A DNA stretch of 17,359 bases from an uncultured Paraprevotella sp. (lineage in GTDB: Bacteria; Bacteroidota; Bacteroidia; Bacteroidales; Bacteroidaceae), in contig CAAFWT010000047.1 of assembly GCA_900766785.1 (NCBI GenBank), positions 1-17,359 of the forward strand. Direction: 5' to 3'. Position numbers and translations under genes: made by a program. The notes beneath the pieces were generated by a model, which saw only the letters and a program-made list of their open reading frames with translations, did not search any database and was not told where the DNA came from. Position 1 is the stretch's first letter, and each line of letters opens with the position of its first letter. Shown in pieces: positions 7,035-14,544 of this stretch.

Positions 7035-8075
7035 ATGAGAAGGACATTCATACTGCTCTACCTGCTGATGAGCATCATGCCCATGACCTTGGCACAGAAG
7101 AAATTCGGGTGCTACGCAGTGGGATTCTACAATCAAGAGAACCTGTTTGACACCATTCACGATGCGGGGAAGAACGACTACGACTTCCTGCCCAATGGTT
7201 CTTATCACTGGAACAAGATGAAATACGAGCACAAGCTGGCCAACATGGCTAAGGTGCTACTGGAACTGGGAACAGACAAGCTGCCAGGGATAGGTGCCAG
7301 TGTGATAGGTCTGTCAGAGGTGGAAAACGACAACGCCCTGCGCGACCTCACAGCTCAGCCAGGAATGAAGGAAAGAGGATACAAGTATATCCACATAGAA
7401 GGTCCCGACAAGCGCGGTGTAGACTGCGCCCTGCTCTACAATCCCCAGTTCTTCACTCCTGAGAAGAGTTGGCTCCAACCATATATCTATGAGAATGGAG
7501 ATACCACCCATGCCACCCGCGGCTACCTGACTGTACAGGGCAAGTTGGCAGGGGACGACATCACCTTCGTGGTATGCCACTGGCCCAGCCGAGCAGCAGA
7601 AGGCAAGTTCCGAGACTGGGGAGGAAAGCAGGTGCGCCATATGACAGACAGCATCATGAAAGCCCAACCAGACATGCGCGTGGTGGTGATGGGAGACATG
7701 AACGATGATCCCGACAACACCTCCATGGCCAAATATCTGGGTGCCAAGAAGAAGATGGAGGACGTGGACAAGTATGATTTCTTCAATCCCTGGTGGACCA
7801 TCCTGCGCGACAAGGGGCAGGGAACCCTGTCCTACAAGGGCGGATGGAATCTCTTTGACCAGATAGTGATGAGCAGAAACCTGCTGGATGTCAAAAAGAA
7901 GAAGGAATACAAGAACCTCACTCTGCACTCCTGGCAAATATTCCGTCGCGACTGGCTTATGCAGCAGGAAGGCAAATACAAGGGCAGTCCCCTGCGCACC
8001 ACAGCAGGAGGTGTGTGGCTGGATGGATACAGCGACCATCTGCCTGTGGTGACCTACTTTGTCAAGGAGCTCTGA
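7035..8075 (+). CDS. Secreted endonuclease/exonuclease/phosphatase family protein
   Basis: Metal-dependent phosphodiesterase or phosphatase of the DNase I-like fold, exported. I start at 7035 because MRRTFILLYLLMSIMPMTLAQ is a clear signal peptide (cut near A20) and the promoter lies just before it; the frame is open further upstream to 6543 but that part overlaps the receptor gene. Length 346. The fold's signature residues are all there: NQENLFD at 33-39, E95 in LSEVEND (metal), H182 in CHWPSR, D221 and N223 in GDMNDDP, and D334-H335 in YSDHLP. The N-terminal VGFYNQENLFDT start is typical of the Bacteroidetes secreted branch. Divergent from the TonB receptor operon, it may digest or dephosphorylate nucleic-acid fragments before or after uptake. 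Specificity cannot be read from sequence: DNA, RNA, nucleotides and phosphoinositides are all known in the superfamily. Confidence 0.9.
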   Translation: MRRTFILLYLLMSIMPMTLAQKKFGCYAVGFYNQENLFDTIHDAGKNDYDFLPNGSYHWNKMKYEHKLANMAKVLLELGTDKLPGIGASVIGLSEVENDNALRDLTAQPGMKERGYKYIHIEGPDKRGVDCALLYNPQFFTPEKSWLQPYIYENGDTTHATRGYLTVQGKLAGDDITFVVCHWPSRAAEGKFRDWGGKQVRHMTDSIMKAQPDMRVVVMGDMNDDPDNTSMAKYLGAKKKMEDVDKYDFFNPWWTILRDKGQGTLSYKGGWNLFDQIVMSRNLLDVKKKKEYKNLTLHSWQIFRRDWLMQQEGKYKGSPLRTTAGGVWLDGYSDHLPVVTYFVKEL

Positions 8076-8220
8076 GCCACAGCCCGTCATCGCCCGTCCT
8101 CCAGGAATGCCTATGTTCTCTGCTGACACACGAGGGGTCTCATTGTAAGGCAGAGTTGGCAAAAAGTCATTATGGAGAAAATAACCTACCTCCAGGCAAG
8201 TCTATTCCCCATATTTGTAC

Positions 8221-8228
8221 TAATTTTG
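8221..8228 (+). promoter_or_regulatory. Promoter -7 element of the aldolase gene
   Basis: TAATTTTG is an exact fit to the Bacteroidetes -7 consensus. It is 64 bases before the ATG at 8293, giving an A/T-rich leader of about 57 bases. No convincing -33 TTG lies 19-21 bases upstream. Confidence 0.65.
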
Positions 8229-8292
8229 CACTCCGTAAGGCATAATAAACGAAAAGATATTCAATATCCAATATTATTAATACTTCTAAGAA

Positions 8293-9291
8293 ATGACAAG
8301 TTACAAGGAATTGGGTCTGGTAAACACCCGTGAGATGTTTGCCAAGGCAGTCAAGGGAGGTTATGCCATCCCCGCTTTCAACTTCAACACTTTGGAGCAG
8401 ATGCAGGCTATCGTACAGGCTGCAGTGGAGACCAAGTCACCCGTTATCATGCAGGTGTCAAAGGGCGCTCGCAACTATGCCAACGGTACCATCCTGCGCT
8501 ACATGGCACAGGGTGCTGTTGAGTATGCTAAGGAACTGGGATGCGCCAACCCCCAGATTGTACTTCACCTGGACCACGGAGACAGCTTCGAGCTCTGCAA
8601 GGACTGTATCGACAATGGTTTCTCAAGCGTGATGATCGATGGCTCTTCTCTTCCTTATGAGGAGAACATTGCCCTGACCAAGAAGGTGGTTGAGTATGCT
8701 CACCAGCACGACGTGACCGTCGAGGCTGAGCTGGGTGTACTGGCAGGTGTAGAGGATGAGGTGGCTTCTGAGGTATCTCATTACACCAAGCCCGAGGAGG
8801 TAGAGGACTTCAGCAAGCGTACAGGCTGCGACTCTCTGGCTATCTCTATCGGTACCAGCCATGGTGCATACAAGTTCACTCCCGAGCAGTGCACACGCGA
8901 CCCCAAGACAGGCAAGTTGGTGCCTCCTCCATTGGCATTTGACATCCTGCATGAGATAGAGAAGCGCATTCCCGGATTCCCCATCGTACTGCACGGTTCT
9001 TCTTCTGTACCTCAGGACGAGGTGGACACCATCAACGCTCATGGCGGTAAGTTGCCCGACGCTGTAGGTATTCCCGAGGAGCAGCTCCGTGAGGCATCTC
9101 GCAGCGCAGTGTGCAAGATCAACATCGACTCTGACTCTCGTCTGGCTATGACTGCTGCTATCCGCAAGCACTTCGATGAGAAGCCCGGTGACTTCGATCC
9201 CCGTCAGTATCTGAAGCCCGCACGTGAGAACATGAAGAAGATGTACATGCACAAGATTATCGATGTGCTGGGCAGCAACGACAAGCTGTAA
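8293..9291 (+). CDS. fba: Class II fructose-1,6-bisphosphate aldolase
   Basis: Cytosolic zinc enzyme of glycolysis and gluconeogenesis that splits fructose-1,6-bisphosphate into dihydroxyacetone phosphate and glyceraldehyde-3-phosphate. Length 332, normal for the type found in Bacteroides and relatives. The catalytic and zinc residues are visible: HLDHG at 92-96 (catalytic D94, zinc ligand H95), E146 in VEAELG, H190 in GTSHG and H234 in LHGSSS, with the phosphate-binding NIDSD at 277-281. The start MTSYKELGL fits the family and directly follows an A/T-rich leader with a promoter. A perfect 15-base-pair hairpin follows the stop, so it is a single-gene unit. Its codons are markedly more regular (GAG, AAG, CTG, CGT) than those of the neighbouring accessory genes, as expected for a highly expressed gene. 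Confidence 0.96.
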   Translation: MTSYKELGLVNTREMFAKAVKGGYAIPAFNFNTLEQMQAIVQAAVETKSPVIMQVSKGARNYANGTILRYMAQGAVEYAKELGCANPQIVLHLDHGDSFELCKDCIDNGFSSVMIDGSSLPYEENIALTKKVVEYAHQHDVTVEAELGVLAGVEDEVASEVSHYTKPEEVEDFSKRTGCDSLAISIGTSHGAYKFTPEQCTRDPKTGKLVPPPLAFDILHEIEKRIPGFPIVLHGSSSVPQDEVDTINAHGGKLPDAVGIPEEQLREASRSAVCKINIDSDSRLAMTAAIRKHFDEKPGDFDPRQYLKPARENMKKMYMHKIIDVLGSNDKL

Positions 9292-9326
9292 TCCCTCTGC
9301 ATCTCCATACAGAAAGGCTTAACATT

Positions 9327-9368
9327 CAGTGGGCTGCACCGTAATTCTTCGGTGCAGCCCACTGCCTT
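9327..9368 (+). terminator. Terminator of the aldolase gene
   Basis: A perfect 15-base-pair inverted repeat pairs 9327-9341 with 9350-9364 around an eight-base loop TAATTCTT, followed by CCTTTATATAT, a weak T-rich tail on the plus strand. The minus-strand exit lacks T, so it mainly serves the aldolase gene, though so stable a stem between converging genes may block both ways. Confidence 0.85.
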
Positions 9369-9382
9369 TATATATAGGGGAT

Positions 9383-10273
9383 TTATTTCTCCTTGATGGG
9401 CTCCAGATGAATGCCCACATGTGTGTCTGGTCCGAAATGTGCTCTCAGACGGCTTTCGATGGCCGACGCATGCTGATGAGCCTCGTAGAGCGGAGTGGTG
9501 CCCAGCATACGAGCATGCAGTTCTATGGCCACACGGTTTCCCACCCTGCGCGTACGCACATTATGTATTTCGCTCACACCAGGCTCCTCGGATGCGATGC
9601 GCACTATCTCCTCTTCGTCCTCCACAGGCAGACTGGCATCGGTGAGTTCCCTGATGCTCTTCATGAGCAATTCCCATGCAGCCTTGACGATGAAGAGACT
9701 CACCACGAGGGATGCCAAGGGGTCGAGCATTGTCCAGCGGTTACCCAGCAGTATGGCACCTCCAATGCCCAGGGTGGTACCCACCGAGGATAGGGCATCG
9801 CTACGGTGATGCCAGGCATTGCCCACCACTGCCTCCGAATGGTATTTCCTGCCCACCCTTATGGTAAACCGGTAAGCCCATTCCTTGAGCAGGATGCTGC
9901 TGACGGCTGCTGCCAGAGCTATGTATCCGGGGCTGGGCAGCGTCTCTCCGCTGATGACATGCCAGGTCTTGGACAGACCAGAGCAGAAGATCATCACTCC
10001 CACAGCCAGCAGCGATGCGCCGATGATGGCCGTTGCCAGGGTCTCGTACTTACCATGACCATAGCCATGGTCCTTGTCCACTGGCTTACTGCCAAGACGC
10101 ACAAAGAGAAGCACCACCACATCGGTAACGAAATCAGTGAGCGAATGCACGGCATCCGCAATCATGGCTGCCGAATGTCCGAAGAATCCTGCAGCAAACT
10201 TAGCCAGGAGGAGCACCACATTGATGATGCTGCCTCCGATGGTCACTCTGTATATTTCCCTTTCCCTGTCCAT
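9383..10273 (-). CDS. Cation diffusion facilitator (CDF) metal efflux protein
   Basis: Inner-membrane antiporter that exports divalent metals, probably zinc or iron/manganese, in exchange for protons. It has 296 residues: six membrane segments in the first 210 or so, then a cytoplasmic ferredoxin-like domain (about 215-296) with histidines typical of the regulatory metal sites. The transport site is seen twice: HSLTD at 43-47 in segment 2 and HHRSD at 155-159 in segment 5, so it is HxxxD/HxxxD rather than the DxxxD/HxxxD of E. coli FieF. The HD-HD pattern is usually linked to zinc. DHGYGHGKYE at 68-77 is the conserved loop after segment 2. No metal regulator gene is next to it, and no promoter was recognised in the 144 bases upstream. 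Confidence 0.93.
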   Translation of the reverse strand: MDREREIYRVTIGGSIINVVLLLAKFAAGFFGHSAAMIADAVHSLTDFVTDVVVLLFVRLGSKPVDKDHGYGHGKYETLATAIIGASLLAVGVMIFCSGLSKTWHVISGETLPSPGYIALAAAVSSILLKEWAYRFTIRVGRKYHSEAVVGNAWHHRSDALSSVGTTLGIGGAILLGNRWTMLDPLASLVVSLFIVKAAWELLMKSIRELTDASLPVEDEEEIVRIASEEPGVSEIHNVRTRRVGNRVAIELHARMLGTTPLYEAHQHASAIESRLRAHFGPDTHVGIHLEPIKEK

Positions 10274-10343
10274 AAGTGTATATCCTCACTGTACATTAAG
10301 GTTTGTTTTTCTGTCCGGACCTGTCCTGACGGCTGTAATCAAG

Positions 10344-10386
10344 CAAGCGGTATGAACTGCCCTAAGGAAACAGGTCATACCGCTTG
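10344..10386 (-). terminator. Large hairpin between DUF1080 and CDF genes, possible terminator
   Basis: A perfect 12-base-pair inverted repeat pairs 10344-10355 with 10375-10386, with three further inner pairs (10357-10359 with 10371-10373). It starts about 32 bases past the DUF1080 gene's stop on the minus strand. The following minus-strand sequence CTTGATTAC is only mildly T-rich, so termination may be partial and the CDF gene may receive read-through. Confidence 0.55.
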
Positions 10387-10417
10387 GCCTGCGCATGGGA
10401 AGATGCGCTAATGCTGC

Positions 10418-11188
10418 TTACATCTCACGTATCCATATATTGCGGAACGAGATGGGTGCGCTTGGGTCGCCATGAGACTGCAGTCTGATGGGGCCCTCGG
10501 CATGCTTCACGGTACGTGGGAAACCTATATACTCTGTGGTACCCATGATCTCCGTATGGTTCTGCAGCACCACTCCGTTCTGTATCACGGTCACATAAGG
10601 GCGATAGAGATAAGTGCCATCCTCCTTGAAGACAGGAGCCGTGTAGATGATATCATATACATTCCACTCTCCAGGCTTGCGCATGGCATTCACCAGGGGC
10701 GGTGTCTGCTTGTAGATGCTGCCTGTCATGCCGTTTACATATGTCTCGTTGTGATAGCAGTCCAGTATCTGCACCTCATACATATCCTGCAGGAAGACAC
10801 CGCTGTTGCCACGTCCCTGGCTCTCGCCCTGTATTCCCTCTGGCACACACCATTCGATGTGCAACTGGAAACTGCCAAACTTCTGTTTGGTAACGATATC
10901 GCCTTTGCTCTTGTCCACAGTCATGACACCCTTCTTCACCGTCCATCCTGCCTCGGCAGTACCGTCGCCGTTGGTCCAGGCAGAGAGGTCCTTGCCGTCA
11001 AAGAGCACAATGGCATCATCGGGAGCTGAGGAGCTCTTCTCGTCACCTGGGGTAACCACCTTGGGCTGCGGTGTCCAGTATTCGGACATGCCAGGTCTCA
11101 TCTCCTCCTGTTTGGGATACTCCTTGGTCTGTGCATGGATGCCTGCTGCAAGTGTCAGCACAGTAGCCGTCAATAACATTCTCTTCAT
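10418..11188 (-). CDS. Secreted DUF1080 (3-keto-disaccharide hydrolase-like) protein
   Basis: Periplasmic or secreted protein of 256 residues with a signal peptide ending IHAQ (cut near 19-20). The single domain, about 60-256, is a concanavalin-like beta sandwich. Family marks are VLFDGKDLSAW (61-71), GSFQLHIEW (105-113), GNSGVFLQDMYEVQILDCY (127-145) and GPIRLQSHG (232-240). PF06439 proteins are named for 3-keto-glycoside hydrolysis, but many members have no tested activity, so glycan binding or hydrolysis is only a family-level guess. It is third in a minus-strand series after the dehydratase and DUF4831 genes, with 56 bases before it and no promoter seen there, so co-transcription is likely. 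No sugar-locus genes (susCD, sulfatase) lie next to it. Confidence 0.9.
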   Translation of the reverse strand: MKRMLLTATVLTLAAGIHAQTKEYPKQEEMRPGMSEYWTPQPKVVTPGDEKSSSAPDDAIVLFDGKDLSAWTNGDGTAEAGWTVKKGVMTVDKSKGDIVTKQKFGSFQLHIEWCVPEGIQGESQGRGNSGVFLQDMYEVQILDCYHNETYVNGMTGSIYKQTPPLVNAMRKPGEWNVYDIIYTAPVFKEDGTYLYRPYVTVIQNGVVLQNHTEIMGTTEYIGFPRTVKHAEGPIRLQSHGDPSAPISFRNIWIREM

Positions 11189-11244
11189 ATCGCTTATCCT
11201 TTTTAGTTATAGAAGTTCTTCTCTCTCATCATCAGCACGGAGGT

Positions 11245-12315
11245 TCATTCCATCACGTCCTTTGTTCCACCGGTATTCTGGAAGAAGGTCACCTTGGTGG
11301 TGGTCTTCTTGTCAAAGAGGAGATTGGAGAGAATCTCCACACTGCCAAACTGCCCCATGGGAGTCTCCAGGGTGGTATATTCCTTGTCGGAATCGTAGAC
11401 GGTCAGTTTCGCGCGCACGGGAACATTATAATATATACCCTTCTCCATCTTGGCTTTCTTCTTGGCCACCTGTTCGTCAGCCACTGCCTGTGGGAGCGTC
11501 TCTGTGCACTTCAGGCTGATGTATACGGGATCTCCTGCCAAGTCGTCGGCTGCCAGAATGCCCAACTTGTGTGAGAAGCGGAAGAGCACCTCCTTGTTTG
11601 TTTCCTGTCGGGGGTCATAGGTGAGGGAGAACACCTCGTGCGTGGTGTGCTCGGTACCTGCAAAGAGCGATGTGAGAGCCTGGTCCTGCTGCGCCAGCTG
11701 GTTGAGCATGAGCTGAAGCTGTGCTCCGTCCTTGGGCGTATTGTCAGCCTCGCCTCTCACCAGTGCGTTCCTGCTCTCTCTGATGTCATAGATTTCCTGT
11801 GCACAGAGTTCTGCCATCTTGGCCACACTACCTGCCGAGAGTATCTCCTGAGTCATAAAGGCACGAGGGTCTGCTGGTGCAGGGTCTTGAGTGGCCTGCG
11901 GAAGCGGTGGCAGCACAGTCTCCTCGGCGTCCGTATTGATGCTCAGCAGGATACCTTCCTTGCTCAGTCCCACCAGCGGTGCCACGGTCTTGCTCCTCAG
12001 CTTGATGCTGTATGCCTTGGTCATGTCGGGCACTCCGTAGGGCTCCAGGGTGATACTCTTTATCTCCCAACGTACGCTCTCGGTGGTGGGTACCTTGTTC
12101 AGATGAAGGTATCGCTCTGCATACTTGTTGAAGTCTCCTGGCTTCGTCACCGTCTTGTCTGCCTTGATGGTGACGCGGAAAGCAGTGCGTGGAAGGAAAT
12201 AGGAAATTCCCTCCAGAGTACTGCCTGGCACAAAGGTGGTCACCTCTGTCTGTGCCTTGCCTGCTACGGCCACTGCCATAAGCAGGGCTAAGGTCATGAT
12301 CCTCTTAGTCTTCAT
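11245..12315 (-). CDS. Exported DUF4831 family protein
   Basis: Function unknown. I start at 12315 (MKTKRIMTLALLMAVAVAGKAQ), which gives a normal signal peptide cut near residue 22 and leaves 13 bases after the stop of the upstream dehydratase gene; the frame is open far upstream but overlaps that gene. Length 356. The order LPRTAFRVTIKADKTVTKPGDFNKYAERYL soon after the signal, a middle with repeated mention of resistance to degradation-free charged helices (about 150-220, AELCAQEIYDIRESRNALVRGE), and the tail VPVRAKLTVYDSDKEYTTLETPMGQFGSVE fit the DUF4831 family of Bacteroidetes. No catalytic motif is visible. It seems to be transcribed with the dehydratase and DUF1080 genes. A start three codons earlier (12324) is possible but would shorten the gap further. 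Confidence 0.85.
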   Translation of the reverse strand: MKTKRIMTLALLMAVAVAGKAQTEVTTFVPGSTLEGISYFLPRTAFRVTIKADKTVTKPGDFNKYAERYLHLNKVPTTESVRWEIKSITLEPYGVPDMTKAYSIKLRSKTVAPLVGLSKEGILLSINTDAEETVLPPLPQATQDPAPADPRAFMTQEILSAGSVAKMAELCAQEIYDIRESRNALVRGEADNTPKDGAQLQLMLNQLAQQDQALTSLFAGTEHTTHEVFSLTYDPRQETNKEVLFRFSHKLGILAADDLAGDPVYISLKCTETLPQAVADEQVAKKKAKMEKGIYYNVPVRAKLTVYDSDKEYTTLETPMGQFGSVEILSNLLFDKKTTTKVTFFQNTGGTKDVME

Positions 12316-12328
12316 ATCTTGCATTTTC

Positions 12329-13216
12329 TTATGTGTCTGTTTTCTGTGCCCACAATTCACGCCAGGCATCTGCCAGATGGGCCGTGATATCCCTGGCCAG
12401 CATGGCCTCCTGCCCCATCTGCTGTGCAGCCCTGTCTCCTGCCGTAGCATGAAGCCACACACCCAGGCATGCTGCCTCTGCCATGCCGTACCCCTGGGCC
12501 AGCAGTCCCGTGAGTATGCCCGTAAGCACATCGCCAGCCCCGGCTGTGGCCATACCTGCATTGCCTCGGGGACAGAGTGTGACTTGTCCGCTGGGATGAA
12601 AGATGCGGGTGGGATGTCCCTTGAGCACCACCCACAGGGCATGCTCCATGGCCAGCCTCTGTGCAGCCGCCTGCAAGCCGCTGGTGTCGGCAGATGAAAT
12701 CTGCTCCTGCAGGATGCCTTGGGCCAGGGCACTCATCTCTCCTGCATGAGGGGTGAGAAGGGCATGCATGCGCAAGGGTGCCAACCACTGAGGATGGTCT
12801 GCCAGCAGGCGCAGGGCATCGGCATCGACCACCATAGGCAAAGCATTCCAGCGGGTAACTGCCTCGTACAACTGTGCTCCCGCATCGAGTCCTATGCCTG
12901 GTCCTATGCCTATGGCCTGCCAGGGGGCCTCACCTCCTCTTCCCGATGTATCAGGGAGCATGTCCTCGGGAGTCTGCACATGCAAAATGGCCTCAGGGAC
13001 AGAAAGCTGCAGCAGGATGCGGTTACACTCGGGCGTACATACGGTGAGTTTGCCCACACCGGCACGCATGCATGACTCCGCTGCCAGTATGGCGCAACCT
13101 CCCACTCCCCATCTGCCCGCCACCAGGAGGGCATGTCCTAAGGTTCCCTTGTGAGCCTCTGCCGGACGGGGCCGTAATATGCGGCTCAGCGCTATGGGCG
13201 TCATCTCATCTGTCAT
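12329..13216 (-). CDS. nnrD: ADP/ATP-dependent NAD(P)H-hydrate dehydratase, stand-alone
   Basis: Cytosolic repair enzyme that dehydrates damaged NADHX and NADPHX back to NADH and NADPH, ADP being the usual cosubstrate in bacteria. The 295 residues cover only the ribokinase-like YjeF C-terminal (CARKD) domain: AHKGTLGH at 21-28, GPGIG at 105-109, TPHAGE at 155-160, and GNAGMATAGAGDVLTG at 218-233 with the catalytic D229. Many Bacteroidetes and proteobacterial homologues carry an N-terminal NnrE epimerase domain (giving about 500 residues); it is absent here and no remnant lies in the 113 bases before hpt. The -7 element of its likely promoter ends five bases from this ATG, so the mRNA may be leaderless, or translation may begin at the second Met (13204, MTPIALSRILRPRP), which is where family similarity begins. 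Confidence 0.93.
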   Translation of the reverse strand: MTDEMTPIALSRILRPRPAEAHKGTLGHALLVAGRWGVGGCAILAAESCMRAGVGKLTVCTPECNRILLQLSVPEAILHVQTPEDMLPDTSGRGGEAPWQAIGIGPGIGLDAGAQLYEAVTRWNALPMVVDADALRLLADHPQWLAPLRMHALLTPHAGEMSALAQGILQEQISSADTSGLQAAAQRLAMEHALWVVLKGHPTRIFHPSGQVTLCPRGNAGMATAGAGDVLTGILTGLLAQGYGMAEAACLGVWLHATAGDRAAQQMGQEAMLARDITAHLADAWRELWAQKTDT

Positions 13217-13220
13217 ACTG

Positions 13221-13228
13221 CAAAGATA
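13221..13228 (-). promoter_or_regulatory. Promoter -7 element of the nnrD operon, abutting the start codon
   Basis: TATCTTTG on the minus strand (13228-13221) fits the -7 consensus exactly. Only four bases (CAGT) separate it from the ATG at 13216, so transcription should begin at or within a base or two of that ATG. A -33 TTG is not evident. The element is paired with a divergent one for hpt at 13304-13311. Confidence 0.6.
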
Positions 13229-13303
13229 CTCATTTCCCCTGTACAGGATACGATGCGCGGGAAGAAAATCTCCTCTCGGAGCAGTCCTGTGGGGATTTTT
13301 TCA

Positions 13304-13311
13304 TAATTTTG
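13304..13311 (+). promoter_or_regulatory. Promoter -7 element of the hpt operon
   Basis: TAATTTTG matches the Bacteroidetes -7 consensus exactly and lies 18 bases before the hpt ATG, giving a leader of about 13 bases. A six-T run (13296-13301) precedes it; no clear -33 TTG at the proper distance. Confidence 0.62.
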
Positions 13312-13329
13312 CGGAACAATAAACAGGTC

Positions 13330-13872
13330 ATGGTCAAAAGACAGAACATCCAGGTGAAGGACAAGACCTTCGCCGTATCCATTCCCGAAGAGGAAATACT
13401 GCAGAGAGTGAAGGCAGTGGCATCACGCATCAATGAGGACTACAGGGGGCAGAAGCCTATATTCCTGGCGGTGCTCAATGGAGCATTCGTCTTCGCTGCT
13501 GATTTGCTCAGAGAGATTGACCTCCCATGCGAAATCACCTTCGTGAAGCTGGCGTCCTATCAGGGGACACAGACCACAGGGGCCGTGCGGGAGCTCATAG
13601 GACTCAACGTGGACATCACGGGACGTCCGGTCATCGTCGTAGAAGATATCGTGGACACAGGAGTGACCATGGCGCACATGCTGGAGACCCTGCGCAAGCA
13701 GAACCCCAGCAGCATAGACGTCTGCACCCTACTGCTCAAGCCCGGCAAACTGGAAGTCCAACTGGACATACGGTACTGCTGCATGGAGATTCCCAACGAC
13801 TTCATAGTGGGCTATGGGCTGGACTATGACGGATTCGGGCGAAACACACGGGACATCTACACCCTGGTATAG
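13330..13872 (+). CDS. hpt: Hypoxanthine phosphoribosyltransferase
   Basis: Purine salvage enzyme of the cytosol that joins hypoxanthine (and often guanine) to PRPP to give IMP or GMP. Length 180, normal for the bacterial Hpt family. The PRPP-binding signature VVEDIVDTGVTM stands at 103-114, LNGAFVFAADLLREI at 49-63 forms the first conserved strand-loop, K137 in LLLKPGK and the base-contacting region PNDFIVGYGLDYDGFGRN (155-172) follow. I start at 13330 (MVKRQNIQVKDKTF) because it falls just after the -7 element and gives the family length; the frame is open further upstream but overlaps nnrD. It heads an operon with adk, obgE, pgeF and an M23 peptidase, 93 bases before adk with no terminator between. 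Confidence 0.95.
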   Translation: MVKRQNIQVKDKTFAVSIPEEEILQRVKAVASRINEDYRGQKPIFLAVLNGAFVFAADLLREIDLPCEITFVKLASYQGTQTTGAVRELIGLNVDITGRPVIVVEDIVDTGVTMAHMLETLRKQNPSSIDVCTLLLKPGKLEVQLDIRYCCMEIPNDFIVGYGLDYDGFGRNTRDIYTLV

Positions 13873-13965
13873 CCACATACCCTTCCGACGAGTGCGGGTT
13901 GCCGCAGAAGAAGAAGGAGAAGAAGAATCAGGATATAAACAAAAACATACAGGTAAAAAGAGATT

Positions 13966-14544
13966 ATGAAGAACATCATCATCTTCGGTGCACCCGGATC
14001 GGGTAAAGGCACCTACAGCGACTTGATAGTGGAAAAGTATGGTATGGGACACATCAGCACAGGTGATGTGCTGCGTGCTCAGATCAAGGCCGGAACAGAA
14101 CTGGGCAAGCTGGCACAGGGCTATATCAACAACGGACAGCTCATCCCCGATGAACTGATGATAGACATCCTGGCCAAGACCTACGACGAACTGCCTGCAG
14201 GCAAGGGCGTCATCTTTGATGGTTTCCCACGCACGATAGCTCAGGCCGAGGCTCTCAAGAAGATGCTGGCAGAGCGCGGACATGACATGGGAGTGATGAT
14301 AGAACTCGTGGTGGAGGAAGATGTGCTGATGGCACGTCTGCTCAACCGTGCCAAGGAGCAGGGACGCGCCGACGACAACGAGGAGACCATACGCAAGCGC
14401 TTCCAGGTGTACCACAGCCAGACAGCACCCCTGGCAGAATGGTTCCAGAAGGAAGGAATGCGCCACACATTCCGATGGGCCGAGCATCCATCCAAGGAAG
14501 AGATGGTGGGTAGCATATTTGCATTCCTTGACCAACTGAACTGA
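13966..14544 (+). CDS. adk: Adenylate kinase, short-lid type
   Basis: Converts ATP + AMP to two ADP in the cytosol, holding the adenine nucleotide balance. Length 192. The Walker A loop GAPGSGKGT is at 8-16, STGDVLRAQIKAGTELG (about 36-52) is the AMP site, and FDGFPRT (near 84-90) is the conserved central motif. The lid is short (RAKEQGRADDNEETIRKR), without the zinc-type insert of long adenylate kinases, which is usual in Bacteroidetes. The upstream 60 bases are purine-rich with no promoter seen, so it depends on the hpt promoter. Its TGA overlaps the obgE ATG by one base (TGATG), pointing to translational coupling. Confidence 0.97.
   Translation: MKNIIIFGAPGSGKGTYSDLIVEKYGMGHISTGDVLRAQIKAGTELGKLAQGYINNGQLIPDELMIDILAKTYDELPAGKGVIFDGFPRTIAQAEALKKMLAERGHDMGVMIELVVEEDVLMARLLNRAKEQGRADDNEETIRKRFQVYHSQTAPLAEWFQKEGMRHTFRWAEHPSKEEMVGSIFAFLDQLN

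Noticed and set aside
8076..8220. Terminator after the exonuclease/phosphatase gene
   Set aside because: Some short complementary stretches (CTCTGC and GCAGAG) exist, but no compact stem with a T run was found.
13892..13906. Terminator between hpt and adk
   Set aside because: Only a four-base stem (GCGG with CCGC) followed by purine-rich sequence without T; too weak to end a transcript.
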